Below are positions 44,206-53,453 of a DNA stretch of 64,000 bases, in pieces; within the stretch, counting starts at the first letter, position 1; each line of letters begins with the position of its first letter. A program made the position numbers and the translations under genes. The notes under the pieces were generated by a model, which was given only the letters and a program-made list of their open reading frames with translations, had not been told where the DNA came from and ran no database searches. The DNA is from Thalassotalea euphylliae (GTDB lineage Bacteria > Pseudomonadota > Gammaproteobacteria > Enterobacterales > Alteromonadaceae). Where the stretch lies: NCBI RefSeq assembly GCF_003390375.1, contig NZ_QUOT01000001.1, positions 1,116,001 to 1,180,000 of the forward strand, in the 5' to 3' direction.

Positions 44206-45372
44206 TTAGACACAGATTCGATTTAAGGTAGTGTCAACATCGGCAGCTGTGCGCTGTTGTTGCTCAGCGTGCTCAGCAATGGCAGCTAAACCTTGCGTGA
44301 CATCACGGCTTAAGGCCACCACCGTCGCCATAGCCTCGTTTATCGAAGATGTCGACAGTCGTTGTTCATCAGTGCCACTGGCTATTTGTGAGGTTAGATT
44401 GTCAACGTCAGCAAAGGCATCACCGACTTGGTCTAATGCCGACACCACCTGCTGAGAATGCGCTAAACTTTCTTGTGTTAACGCTTGCCCTCGGCCAATT
44501 GCGTTAACCGCATTGGTCGATTTTTCTTGTAAACCTTCTACCATCGACTGAATTTCTACCGTTGACTCTTGGGTTCGATGCGCCAGCGCCCTCACCTCAT
44601 CGGCGACCACGGCGAAACCACGCCCTTGTTCTCCGGCACGCGCTGCTTCAATGGCGGCATTAAGTGCCAATAAATTAGTTTGTTCCGCAATGCCACGAAT
44701 AACATCGAGTACAGTGCCAATTCGTGAGCACTCTTCTTGCAGCAAGGCTAAGTCATTGGCCATGCTGTTGACTTCATTGGTGACCGATTCAATTGTATGT
44801 TGGCTGGTATTTGACGAGGAAGTACCCTGTGCAAGAATTTCCATCACACGACTAGTCGTTTCGCTAACTTGCTCTGCGCTGTCAGATAAAATACTCGAAG
44901 TTTCGGCAACTTGATTGATTGAGCCTGCCATTAGCTCGATTTGATTTGATGATTCGTCAACGGCATTAACCGAGTTAACCATTTGTGATGACAGCTTAGT
45001 AGAGCCTTGACTTAACACCTCAGACTCAGTGCGAATTTCTTCAATTACTTGCCCTAAACCTTCAATAAACTCGCTTAATTCATTAGTGATTTCAGCAAGT
45101 TCATCGCTACGGCTATCATTAAGTGGAGACTCTGGTGCTTGCTCAGTACTCACCACTAACGCCAAATAGGCTTTTAGCTTGGCAAGCCTAGCCGTTAATG
45201 TCTGTTGGGAATAAAAGTAACAACCTATCAGCTGAGTGACGAGCATCGCTAGCACAAAGCCTGTGACTGCGCCACCCGACAAGGCTTCCGCCATCAAGAC
45301 ACTAACGACAACAAAAATGACACCAATCAATGCCAACGGCATCAGCAATTTTACGTTTAACCTATCTAACAT
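44206..45372 (-). CDS. Methyl-accepting chemotaxis protein without periplasmic domain
   Basis: 388 residues. Two closely spaced helices (about 8-28 and 33-52) leave no room for a periplasmic sensor. A short HAMP-like linker (about 52-110) is followed by a full signalling domain with EQTNLLALNAAIEAARAGEQGRG. Such receptors sense membrane or internal states, for example redox or energy taxis. Minus strand, converging with the NIT receptor. Confidence 0.92.
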   Translation of the reverse strand: MLDRLNVKLLMPLALIGVIFVVVSVLMAEALSGGAVTGFVLAMLVTQLIGCYFYSQQTLTARLAKLKAYLALVVSTEQAPESPLNDSRSDELAEITNELSEFIEGLGQVIEEIRTESEVLSQGSTKLSSQMVNSVNAVDESSNQIELMAGSINQVAETSSILSDSAEQVSETTSRVMEILAQGTSSSNTSQHTIESVTNEVNSMANDLALLQEECSRIGTVLDVIRGIAEQTNLLALNAAIEAARAGEQGRGFAVVADEVRALAHRTQESTVEIQSMVEGLQEKSTNAVNAIGRGQALTQESLAHSQQVVSALDQVGDAFADVDNLTSQIASGTDEQRLSTSSINEAMATVVALSRDVTQGLAAIAEHAEQQQRTAADVDTTLNRICV

Positions 45373-45591
45373 ATTAACTTTCCATATTATTTTTCTTATT
45401 CTTCACAACTTTCTGAGTAATGATATTTACCGTCGTCTCACCTTTAGCCCTGAATAATAGTACTCGAGCTATTTTGAAACTTAATAAGATAATAAATGAC
45501 ATCATTGTTATGAAAGCGTTACCAAATTACCGACAAATCAGCTATTTTTCTATGATAATTTTAAGATTTAACAGACAAATCATTTATCTGC

Positions 45592-45765
45592 ATGAATATT
45601 GAGCAATTATTAATTCTAGTTTTGGCGTTAGGAGTTATTTGGGGCGGTATACTGTTACTAAAACAGTCTGCGAAGAAATTTAACCTGACAGATGAACAGA
45701 AAAAGAAAGTAAAAGAGCGTCAAGCCGCTTGGGAAAAGGAAGAGAAAGAAGAAGATAAGGAATGA
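45592..45765 (+). CDS. Small DUF2897-like membrane protein
   Basis: 57 residues. An N-terminal helix (LLILVLALGVIWGGILLL, about 6-23) is followed by a charged Lys/Glu-rich tail (EQKKKVKERQAAWEKEEKEE). This layout matches the short DUF2897 proteins of gammaproteobacteria; the function is unknown. The ribosome-binding site is weak. It is divergent from the chemoreceptor at 45372 and converges on ppiC. Confidence 0.72.
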   Translation: MNIEQLLILVLALGVIWGGILLLKQSAKKFNLTDEQKKKVKERQAAWEKEEKEEDKE

Positions 45766-45899
45766 AAGACATCGCTAGGACATTAAAAAAGAAATCAGAA
45801 AAGAAAAAGATGTTAAGTAGTTGATGGCTTGCTTGGTAAAGCGTTACACAAGCAAACCGTTCCATAAGTACCTTAAATTGTAGCGGCGAAAACGTTGGT

Positions 45900-46178
45900 C
45901 TAACTGCGATAAATGGTTTGGATCAGGTGAAAGCCAAAGCGAGTTTTCACTGGGCCGTAAATTTTCAACACATCTTTCTTAAACACCACATCGTCAAATG
46001 CTTTCACCATTTGACCACGACGAAACTCACCCAAGTCTCCTCCGCGCTTGCCAGATGGGCAGGTGGAATGCTTTTTTGCCAATTTGGCAAAATCAGCGCC
46101 TTTGTCTAATTGTTGTTTTAACTTTTCCGCTAATGCTTTGTCTTTCACTAAAATATGTCGGGCAGATGCTGTTGCCAT
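45900..46178 (-). CDS. ppiC: Peptidyl-prolyl cis-trans isomerase C (parvulin)
   Basis: 92 residues from the ATG at 46178 (E. coli PpiC has 93); a TTG four codons earlier is less likely. It is a single parvulin domain: ARHILVKDKALAEKL, CPSGKRGGDLGEFRRGQMVKAFDDVVF and the closing FGFHLIQ. It speeds proline isomerisation in the cytoplasm. Monocistronic; divergent from carbonic anhydrase. Confidence 0.95.
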   Translation of the reverse strand: MATASARHILVKDKALAEKLKQQLDKGADFAKLAKKHSTCPSGKRGGDLGEFRRGQMVKAFDDVVFKKDVLKIYGPVKTRFGFHLIQTIYRS

Positions 46179-46316
46179 GATTGCTCTCAATAAATACTCA
46201 ATAGTGACAATTGTAAACTGAAAACACTAAAAACAACTAATTCAACCACTTCACATATTCAGTTGTGATACGCTATCACCAAGTTTATCTACTACTTACA
46301 ATTATAATAATTAACT

Positions 46317-46916
46317 ATGAGCTCCATCGATCATCTATTTAGTAAAAACCAACAATGGGCAGATAAAATACGTGAACAAGACCCTGATTTTTTTGAGCAA
46401 TTGTCGAAACAGCAATCACCAGAATATTTGTGGATTGGCTGTTCAGATTCTCGTGTTCCCGCCAACCAGCTATTAGGCTTGGCGCCGGGTGAAGTATTTG
46501 TTCATCGCAATATCGCCAACCAAGTAGTGCACACTGACCTTAACTGCTTATCGGTAATGCAATACGCGATTGAAGTGCTGAAAGTGAAGCACGTGATTGT
46601 GTGTGGTCACTATGGTTGCGGTGGCGTTATAGCCTCAATGGATGATGAGCCTCGCGGCTTAATCGATAACTGGCTGCGTCATTTAAAAGATGTTTATCGA
46701 TTCCACAAAGATAAAGTTGATGCCGTCACCGATCAAAACAAGAAATTTAATTTAATGTGCGAGCTCAATGTAATTGAACAAGTCGCCAATGTCGCTAATT
46801 CCAGTATTGTTAAAAAAGCGTGGTCTAACGGTCAGGAGTTAACGGTTCATGGCTTTGTCTATAACCTTAAAGACGGCATTTTAAAAGATATGGAAGTATC
46901 GGTAGACGGTAAGTAG
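46317..46916 (+). CDS. can: Beta-class carbonic anhydrase
   Basis: 199 residues. Zinc ligands in CSDSRVPA (Cys and Asp) and CGHYGCGG (His and Cys), with HRNIANQV between. It interconverts CO2 and bicarbonate to feed biosynthesis at ambient CO2. The ATG is preceded by an AT-rich stretch without a ribosome-binding site. A strong terminator lies about 50 bases after the stop. Confidence 0.95.
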   Translation: MSSIDHLFSKNQQWADKIREQDPDFFEQLSKQQSPEYLWIGCSDSRVPANQLLGLAPGEVFVHRNIANQVVHTDLNCLSVMQYAIEVLKVKHVIVCGHYGCGGVIASMDDEPRGLIDNWLRHLKDVYRFHKDKVDAVTDQNKKFNLMCELNVIEQVANVANSSIVKKAWSNGQELTVHGFVYNLKDGILKDMEVSVDGK

Positions 46917-46963
46917 CTGCTAGTGTTTTAACCTAAACGAAAGCCTTAACTAAAACCTTAACG

Positions 46964-46995
46964 AAAAAATAGCCAGCAATTGCTGGTTATTTTTT
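46964..46995 (+). terminator. Terminator of the carbonic anhydrase gene
   Basis: Stem centred on CAGCAATTGCTG, extended by A/T pairs and one G-U pair, with A and T runs outside. It could work in both directions. Confidence 0.85.
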
Positions 46996-46998
46996 TAT

Positions 46999-47263
46999 AT
47001 ACCCATGCTATTTCAAAGTGTTTGTTTCAGTTGGAATTAAAAGCGGTTTAGGCAAGGCATTGATTGGAGAGAATGTTTGTTCCCTTGTCAAAATCAATAA
47101 CACAGCATAAATCGCTTTTAAACCAACCCCTTGGGCACTTCACAGGAACTCACTCTCAGCGTTGTAGCTTATTGAAAGGGAGTGGCCATTCCGGCAAGCT
47201 GCGCCTTGATATTGAGTCCCTGTGACAGCGCTGAAATCAAGCATCTTGAAGTAACATGGGTAT
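46999..47263. mobile_element. MITE-like element with nested inverted repeats
   Basis: The ends form imperfect ~20-bp terminal inverted repeats: ATACCCATG-C-TA-T-TTCAA (left, 46999-) against CTTGAAGTAACATGGGTAT (right, 47245-47263). Inside are two further inverted repeats, TTAAAAGCG/CGCTTTTAA (47037-47045 and 47113-47121) and CACAGG-A-ACTC/GAGTCCCTGTG (47141-47151 and 47214-47224). There is no coding frame. It looks like a non-autonomous transposable or structured repeat. No target duplication is clear. Confidence 0.6.
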
Positions 47264-47282
47264 TGGATGACAGTTGAAAAAC

Positions 47283-49670
47283 CTACTCTTCCGAACCTTC
47301 TAAAATATCCGCAAATTTATTCAGTTTCTCCAATGCTAAACCATGAATTGATTTGCGTGGGTAGCGACCTGTGCGACTAATTTCGCCTGCTGGCATCGCC
47401 ATCAATATTTCCAACGCTTGGTCGATACAATCAACGGCATAAATGGCGAATTTTCCTTCTTTAACGGCATCAATCACATCTTGCTCTAACATCAGATTAA
47501 TGACATTTGTACGCGGGATAATCACCCCTTGCTTGCCAGTTAACCCCTTGTCTTTACAAAGGCGATAAAAACCTTCGATTTTTTCATTAACACCACCAAC
47601 CGATTGCACTTCGCCGTGCTGGTTGATTGAACCAGTAATCGCAATGCTTTGTTCAATTGGCAGTTGCGTAATGGCAGAAATTAATACGCACAGCTCTGCC
47701 ATCGAGGCACTATCGCCATCGATATGCCCATAAGATTGCTCAATGGCAATATTGGCAGAAATCGATACCGGAAACTCTTGACCGTATTTGTGGCCAAGAT
47801 AGCCAGTGAGTAGCAATACCCCTTTGGAGTGAATTGATTTACCTAAGTCAACCTCACGCTCAATATCGGTCACGCCATTACTGCCTGCATATACCGTCGC
47901 GGTAATACGCGCTGGCGTACCAAACACGCTTTCGCCAATTTCTAATACGGTTAAGCCATTAACCTTGCCAACATTTTGTCCTTCGGTATTAATCAGTACT
48001 TGGCGCTCTTTAATTTCACTGAGCCAAGTTTCACTTAATCGTCCGGTACGACGCTGTTTAGCGGCAAGGGCAAGCTTGACAAATTCAGCAGTAAGTGTGC
48101 TTTCTAGTGACTGCTTGCGCCAGCAATAAACGGCTTCATCCAATAAGTCATTGATTTGCACAATATTGGCAGAGATCTTGTGTTGATGCTCTGCACGGCG
48201 CAGTGCATAGCGCACCAACTCAACAATCGCCTCATCCAGCACTTGAGGATAATCGAATTGTTTTGCGCGGCGACGAATTAAGTTGCCATACGCTTTTAAA
48301 CTGGCGTGGTTATTATCGATATGACGATCAAAATCGGCCAATACGCGAAATAGCTCGGTAAACTCTTGATCGTACTCTTGCAGCATGTAGTAAACGTCTG
48401 AACTGCCCAGTAAAATCACTTTCACATTAAGGGGGATTTTTTGCGGCTGTAAAGTGACCGTCGCGCTCGCCCCCATTTCTGAGTAGGGGGTTTCAATGGC
48501 TAACTTTTGCGTTTTTAACGCCAGCTTTAACCTTGACCACACCAATGGCTGATTAAGCAGCTTATCAGCATCTAAAATCAAATAACCGCCATTCGCTTTG
48601 TGCAAAGCCCCCGGGCGAATTTGACGATAGCTAGTGTAAGTTGCTCCTTGAAAGGTAGAAAAATCGATATGACCAAACAAGTTCTGGAAGGTTGGATTTT
48701 GCTCGTACACCACAGGCGCGCCTTCATTCGGCTTACGTGAAACGAGTAGGTTTGGTAAAAAGTGCTCAACCAATAACTTACGATTGTCTTTATCGTTCGT
48801 GTTTTCTGCACTTTCATCCGCCAGTACTTCAAGTACTGTATCTACGGCGTGTTCTTTGAGCTTGCTCAGGTATTTAAGCACACCTATATTACTGGCAAAT
48901 TCGTGCTCTAGTTCTTTAATTAATGGGCGAATACTGTGATCAGCGGTTTCAAATTTAAGCTTTCGTAGTTTGTTTGACGACTCGCGTTTCCATAGCGGTA
49001 ACTCAATTAATTGTTCCGATAACAAATTCTCGAGGGCCGCAAGAATTTTGTAAAATTCAGCGCGTTTTTCTTCGGATAGATTGGCAAATTCTTTATCGCT
49101 AACAGGCTTGCCATCCACTAAGGGTGAAAAACCAATTTCACCGTTTTCTTCATGCAAGACAACGCTATGGCTAAGTGCAGTTTGTTCAACAGTGCCAATG
49201 GCTTCATCGTATTTTTGGTTAAACTCGCGATCAATCGCCGCCTTTTGACGTTGATAACCTGGGTTATCAAAAATTTCTGGAAACAGTGCCATCAACTCAT
49301 CAATGAAGGTATTGATACGTGCCAATAACTGTTTGCCATCACCCGGGCTAACGTAAAGTCGATATGGTGCGTGGTTATCATCAAAGTTGTTGATATAGCA
49401 CCACTCGGATGGCGTGGTTTGCTCACCTGCCACTTCATTTAGCATTTGCTTGATTAATGTTTGGCGACCAGTACCGTGATCCCCCATGGCGAACACATTA
49501 AAACCGATAGCTTCCATTGACAAACCAAATTCCAACGCCTCTTTTGCACGTTCATGCCCGACAAATGGCTGACGTTCAATGGCGTGCTCAGAGCTGATAA
49601 ACATCGCCTCTGATAAATTAGCAGTTAATTGGTTTGGTTTTAGCAGGCAGCTAACAGCGGATAAACTCAT
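47283..49670 (-). CDS. LonB-type ATP-dependent protease
   Basis: About 795 residues from the ATG at 49670 (an ATG at 49691 is also in frame). The N-terminal AAA+ part has a Walker A-like GDHGTGRQT with Arg in the usual Lys place; a long helical insertion follows; sensor and lid regions lie about 360-530. The C-terminal S16 Lon protease domain has the catalytic Ser in GDSASMAE (about residue 650) and Lys in GGVNEKIEGF. It differs from the usual Lon in lacking the N-terminal substrate domain. Likely degrades selected proteins in the cytoplasm or at the membrane. Single gene. Confidence 0.9.
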   Translation of the reverse strand: MSLSAVSCLLKPNQLTANLSEAMFISSEHAIERQPFVGHERAKEALEFGLSMEAIGFNVFAMGDHGTGRQTLIKQMLNEVAGEQTTPSEWCYINNFDDNHAPYRLYVSPGDGKQLLARINTFIDELMALFPEIFDNPGYQRQKAAIDREFNQKYDEAIGTVEQTALSHSVVLHEENGEIGFSPLVDGKPVSDKEFANLSEEKRAEFYKILAALENLLSEQLIELPLWKRESSNKLRKLKFETADHSIRPLIKELEHEFASNIGVLKYLSKLKEHAVDTVLEVLADESAENTNDKDNRKLLVEHFLPNLLVSRKPNEGAPVVYEQNPTFQNLFGHIDFSTFQGATYTSYRQIRPGALHKANGGYLILDADKLLNQPLVWSRLKLALKTQKLAIETPYSEMGASATVTLQPQKIPLNVKVILLGSSDVYYMLQEYDQEFTELFRVLADFDRHIDNNHASLKAYGNLIRRRAKQFDYPQVLDEAIVELVRYALRRAEHQHKISANIVQINDLLDEAVYCWRKQSLESTLTAEFVKLALAAKQRRTGRLSETWLSEIKERQVLINTEGQNVGKVNGLTVLEIGESVFGTPARITATVYAGSNGVTDIEREVDLGKSIHSKGVLLLTGYLGHKYGQEFPVSISANIAIEQSYGHIDGDSASMAELCVLISAITQLPIEQSIAITGSINQHGEVQSVGGVNEKIEGFYRLCKDKGLTGKQGVIIPRTNVINLMLEQDVIDAVKEGKFAIYAVDCIDQALEILMAMPAGEISRTGRYPRKSIHGLALEKLNKFADILEGSEE

Positions 49671-49877
49671 GCAGGAACTCAAATGAAACATGTTCAGATT
49701 TTGTTAGTATTATCGCCAGTTTACTCGCTTGCCTGCCAAGAGCAAAGGTAATTTACCCTTGGCTTTGACAGGTGGTTACTTATCAATCAACGCAATCTAG
49801 TTAGCAGCAACTTAACCCCGCCCTATCTGCACTAGAAAGTAAGTTTCATTTACTTGAATAATCCTATTTACCGAAAA

Positions 49878-50360
49878 CTAAGGAGATAGCGGCTGTCGGT
49901 AAAACTTATCGTGCCCACACTTAGCACAATTAGCGACTTGCGAGAAATGAGAAACCGTCAGCGAGGTTTGACATTGGCAGCAAACCAATACACCAAAACC
50001 AATATAGTCACCACTTTGATAGATACCATCATGGGCAAAATCATCCGGCAACTCAGCCCACTCTATTTGCGATTTATCTGCCGCTTTTGCTAACGAATCC
50101 CACCATGTTTCGTTAAGTAGTCCCAAATAAATTGAATGTGCCGAGTCTTGCTGCCACTGCTCGCTAAACTCCTTTAAGTCATACTTCAAGTTATCAACAA
50201 ATTGGCCGACTCGCTCTTGCGATAAACTCTCTGCGGCATGCGCTAACGCCTTTGCTTCTTCCACGACATCAATTAACTGCCTGACCTCATGTTGCTGAAT
50301 ATCTTGCAGCCAATTGGAAAGCTTTTGATAAATAGTATCTAGTTGGTTGTGCTCAGCCAT
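49878..50360 (-). CDS. ybeL: YbeL-like (DUF1451) zinc-ribbon protein
   Basis: 160 residues. A helical N-terminal half (LDTIYQKLSNWLQDIQQHEVRQLIDVVEEAKAL) and a C-terminal zinc ribbon with CCQC and CAKCGH. DUF1451 genes often sit near leuS, as here. Function unknown. AGGAG better suits the second of two adjacent ATGs (50360). Confidence 0.87.
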   Translation of the reverse strand: MAEHNQLDTIYQKLSNWLQDIQQHEVRQLIDVVEEAKALAHAAESLSQERVGQFVDNLKYDLKEFSEQWQQDSAHSIYLGLLNETWWDSLAKAADKSQIEWAELPDDFAHDGIYQSGDYIGFGVLVCCQCQTSLTVSHFSQVANCAKCGHDKFYRQPLSP

Positions 50361-50697
50361 CATAACTCCTTAATCACTTAAGCAAGAAACACCCTATCAT
50401 TGAGTATAGCTAGCCATAGCGATATCGTATTTTAGTGATTCTAAAATTAGCCTTAACTCAGGTTGCAATTAACGGGATTAAACTTGTTGTTTCCTAGCTG
50501 GATAAGGTATTCTATGCGGCAAAATTTAACATGCCGCCATTGCAGCCGTTCAAAGAGCGAATAAATAGCGATTAAATCGTTATTTAATGCCCACGTTACT
50601 TACCCTGCTACTTACCTAGCCACATGGGATAAATAATGGTAAAAAGCTGCTAGTTAAGGCTTAGGCACCCTCTTCTGAGTATTTGAGAAATTAATTG
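50361..50697. other. Intergenic region upstream of leuS
   Basis: 337 bases between divergent genes. One stable hairpin is visible at 50563-50585 (AAATAGCGAT with ATCGTTATTT, loop TAA), about 112 bases before leuS. No T-box or leucine leader peptide was recognised. Confidence 0.55.
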
Positions 50698-53283
50698 ATG
50701 GAATCCACATACAATCCCCAATCGATTGAAGCAGAAGTTCAGCAGTTCTGGACTGACAACAAAACCTTTAAAGCACAAGAAAAACCGGGCAAAGAGAAGT
50801 TCTACTGCCTGTCGATGTTCCCATACCCTAGCGGTCGTCTGCATATGGGTCACGTGCGTAACTACAGCTTGGGTGATGTAATTTCTCGCTACCAACGCAT
50901 GCAAGGTAAAAACGTATTACAGCCTATGGGTTGGGATGCATTCGGTTTACCAGCAGAAAATGCGGCAATTAAGAATAATTCAGCACCAGCCAAGTGGACT
51001 TACCAAAACATTGATTACATGCGCGGCCAATTGCAGTCGCTGGGTTTTGGCTATGACTGGGATCGCGAATTCGCGACTTGTCAAAAAGATTACTACCGCT
51101 GGGAGCAGTGGTTCTTCACTAAGCTTTACGAAAAAGGCTTAGTTTACAAGAAAAATGCCACAGTAAACTGGGATCCGGTTGACCAAACAGTACTGGCTAA
51201 CGAGCAAGTTATTGATGGCCGAGGCTGGCGCTCAGGTGCGATTGTTGAGCGTAAAGAAATTCCTCAATGGTTTATCAAAATCACCGACTACGCAGAAGAG
51301 TTATTAAATGACTTAGATCAGCTAGAAGGCTGGCCTGAGCAAGTAAAAACTATGCAGCGCAACTGGATTGGTCGCTCAGAAGGTGTAGAAATGACGTTCG
51401 CTGTTGAAGGCAGTGAAGAGAGCTTTGATATTTACACCACACGACCAGACACCATTATGGGTGTCACTTATGTTGCCCTTGCCGCCCAGCATCCATTGTC
51501 AGTTAAAGCGGCTGAAAATAACCCAGCGCTGGCTGAATTTATCGCAGAAGTGAAAGCAAGCAAGCTATCTGAAGCGGATATGGCAACCGTTGAGAAAAAA
51601 GGTGTTGATACTGGCCTTAAAGCTATTCACCCGTTAACTGGTGAATTAGTACCAGTATGGGCAGCTAACTTCGTGCTAATGGATTACGGCTCAGGCGCGG
51701 TCATGTCAGTACCAGGTCACGACCAACGTGACTTTGAATTTGCCACTAAGTACGGTTTAGAAATCGCGCAAGTCATTGCTGGCAGCGAAGAAGACGATAT
51801 CAGCAAAGCAGCCATCACAGAAAAAGGTGCCTTAATTAACTCTGGCGAATTTGATGGTTTATCGTTTGATGAAGCGTTTAAAGCGGTTGCCGCTAAGCTT
51901 GAATCATTAAGTAAAGGTAAGATCACCGTTAACTACCGCTTACGTGACTGGGGCGTATCACGCCAACGCTACTGGGGCGCGCCAATTCCGATGATTAACC
52001 TAGCCAATGGTGAATCTGTGCCAGTGCCAGAAGATCAACTGCCGGTTGAATTACCAGAAGATGTGGTAATGAATGGTGTCACCTCGCCAATCAAAGATGA
52101 TCCAGAGTGGGCAAAAACTACTTACAACGGCGAAGCAGCATTCCGTGAAACCGATACCTTCGATACCTTTATGGAATCATCTTGGTACTACGCACGCTAC
52201 TGTTCAACTGATTCAAACGATCAAATGTTAGACCCAGAAAAGGCAAACTACTGGTTACCCGTTGATCAATACATTGGTGGTATTGAGCATGCTATTTTGC
52301 ACTTATTGTACGCCCGCTTCTTCCACAAACTACTGCGTGATGTCGGCCTAGTTGATTCAGACGAACCGTTCAAGAGCCTGCTATGTCAAGGCATGGTGTT
52401 AGCAGAAACCTACTACCGTGAAGGTGCTAACGGTGGCCAAGAATGGATTGCCCCAACTGACGTAGAAGTTGAGCGTGACGAAAAAGGCAAGATCACAGCA
52501 GCAAAAAGCAAAATTGATGGTGAGCCAGTAATTTCGGCAGGCATGAGTAAAATGTCGAAGTCGAAAAACAATGGTATCGACCCACAAGCGGTTATCGAGC
52601 AATACGGCGCAGATACCGTACGTTTATTTATTATGTTCACTTCACCACCAGAGCAAACCTTAGAATGGTCTGACTCAGGTGTGGAAGGTGCACACCGTTT
52701 CCTTAAGCGTGTCTGGAAACTCGCTGCTGATTTCACCGAAGCAGCAAAAGCAACTGAGCTTGACGCGTCAAACGTGAACTTTGCTAGCCAGCACAAAGCA
52801 CTTCGTCGTGAGTTACACAAAACAATTGCTAAGGTAAGTGATGACATTGGTCGTCGTAACACCTTTAACACCGCGATTGCGGCGGTGATGGAGCTAATGA
52901 ACCACTTAGCCAAAGCTAAGCTTGAGTCAAACGAAGATCTAGTGGTTATGCAAGAAGCGGTTCGCGCAGTTACCTTAATGCTTACGCCAATTGTGCCTCA
53001 CTTAAGTCACAAGTTATGGCAAGAAATTGGTGACGGTAGCCAAGTTGAAGACGCGCTTTGGCCGCAAGTAGATGACGCTGCACTGGTTGAAGATGAAAAA
53101 CTTATCATCGTACAAGTGAACGGTAAGCTTCGTGCTAAAGTGACTGTTGCTGCTGATGCTAGCCAAGAATCTGTGGAAGCATTAGCGAAAGAAGAGGAAA
53201 ACGTAGCAAAATTTGTTGAAGGCAAAACTGTGCGTAAAGTGATTTATGTACCAGGTAAGCTGCTAAACATTGTAGCCAACTAA
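50698..53283 (+). CDS. leuS: Leucyl-tRNA synthetase
   Basis: 861 residues. Class I motifs: HIGH-type PYPSGRLHMGH (about 41-51) and KMSKS (about 620); an editing domain lies between (TTRPDTIMGVTYVALA). E. coli LeuRS has zinc-binding Cys residues in the NWCP...GCCWRC insert; here that segment reads NWDPVDQ...GRGWRS, so the zinc site is lost, as in some other LeuRS. ATG at 50698 preferred over an adjacent TTG. First gene of the leuS-lptE-holA block. Confidence 0.97.
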   Translation: MESTYNPQSIEAEVQQFWTDNKTFKAQEKPGKEKFYCLSMFPYPSGRLHMGHVRNYSLGDVISRYQRMQGKNVLQPMGWDAFGLPAENAAIKNNSAPAKWTYQNIDYMRGQLQSLGFGYDWDREFATCQKDYYRWEQWFFTKLYEKGLVYKKNATVNWDPVDQTVLANEQVIDGRGWRSGAIVERKEIPQWFIKITDYAEELLNDLDQLEGWPEQVKTMQRNWIGRSEGVEMTFAVEGSEESFDIYTTRPDTIMGVTYVALAAQHPLSVKAAENNPALAEFIAEVKASKLSEADMATVEKKGVDTGLKAIHPLTGELVPVWAANFVLMDYGSGAVMSVPGHDQRDFEFATKYGLEIAQVIAGSEEDDISKAAITEKGALINSGEFDGLSFDEAFKAVAAKLESLSKGKITVNYRLRDWGVSRQRYWGAPIPMINLANGESVPVPEDQLPVELPEDVVMNGVTSPIKDDPEWAKTTYNGEAAFRETDTFDTFMESSWYYARYCSTDSNDQMLDPEKANYWLPVDQYIGGIEHAILHLLYARFFHKLLRDVGLVDSDEPFKSLLCQGMVLAETYYREGANGGQEWIAPTDVEVERDEKGKITAAKSKIDGEPVISAGMSKMSKSKNNGIDPQAVIEQYGADTVRLFIMFTSPPEQTLEWSDSGVEGAHRFLKRVWKLAADFTEAAKATELDASNVNFASQHKALRRELHKTIAKVSDDIGRRNTFNTAIAAVMELMNHLAKAKLESNEDLVVMQEAVRAVTLMLTPIVPHLSHKLWQEIGDGSQVEDALWPQVDDAALVEDEKLIIVQVNGKLRAKVTVAADASQESVEALAKEEENVAKFVEGKTVRKVIYVPGKLLNIVAN

Positions 53284-53351
53284 AGGTTGCTAGCTAGTTG
53301 TTACTAATGATTATTTAATATCAAATAGCCGCTAACTAACACTATAAAAAT

Positions 53352-53377
53352 GCGCCTAGCAAGTCCTTGTTAGGCGC
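53352..53377 (+). terminator. Hairpin between leuS and lptE
   Basis: GCGCCTAGCAA pairs with TTGTTAGGCGC (11 bp including one G-U pair), loop GTCC. No U run follows; it may be a stability element or partial terminator inside the operon. Confidence 0.55.
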
Positions 53378-53453
53378 TATAAATAGGGCGTTAGTTTAGG
53401 CGCTAATTATTTAATCTTGTCGGGTTCTTTTCGCTTTAGAGTAAGGAAAAATT

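Noticed and set aside
45762..45824. 20-codon Lys-rich frame overlapping the end of the DUF2897-like gene (ATGA)
   Set aside because: AAGGA is directly against the ATG, too close to work well, and the peptide is too short to support.
46999..47263. Intact insertion sequence
   Set aside because: Too short and without a transposase frame; at most a non-autonomous element.
50364..50697. T-box or leucine attenuator before leuS
   Set aside because: Only a simple 10-bp hairpin is visible; no T-box core sequence or Leu-rich leader peptide was found.
52413..52913. 166-codon antisense frame in leuS
   Set aside because: Shadow of the conserved leuS coding sequence; Ser-rich composition typical of an antisense frame.
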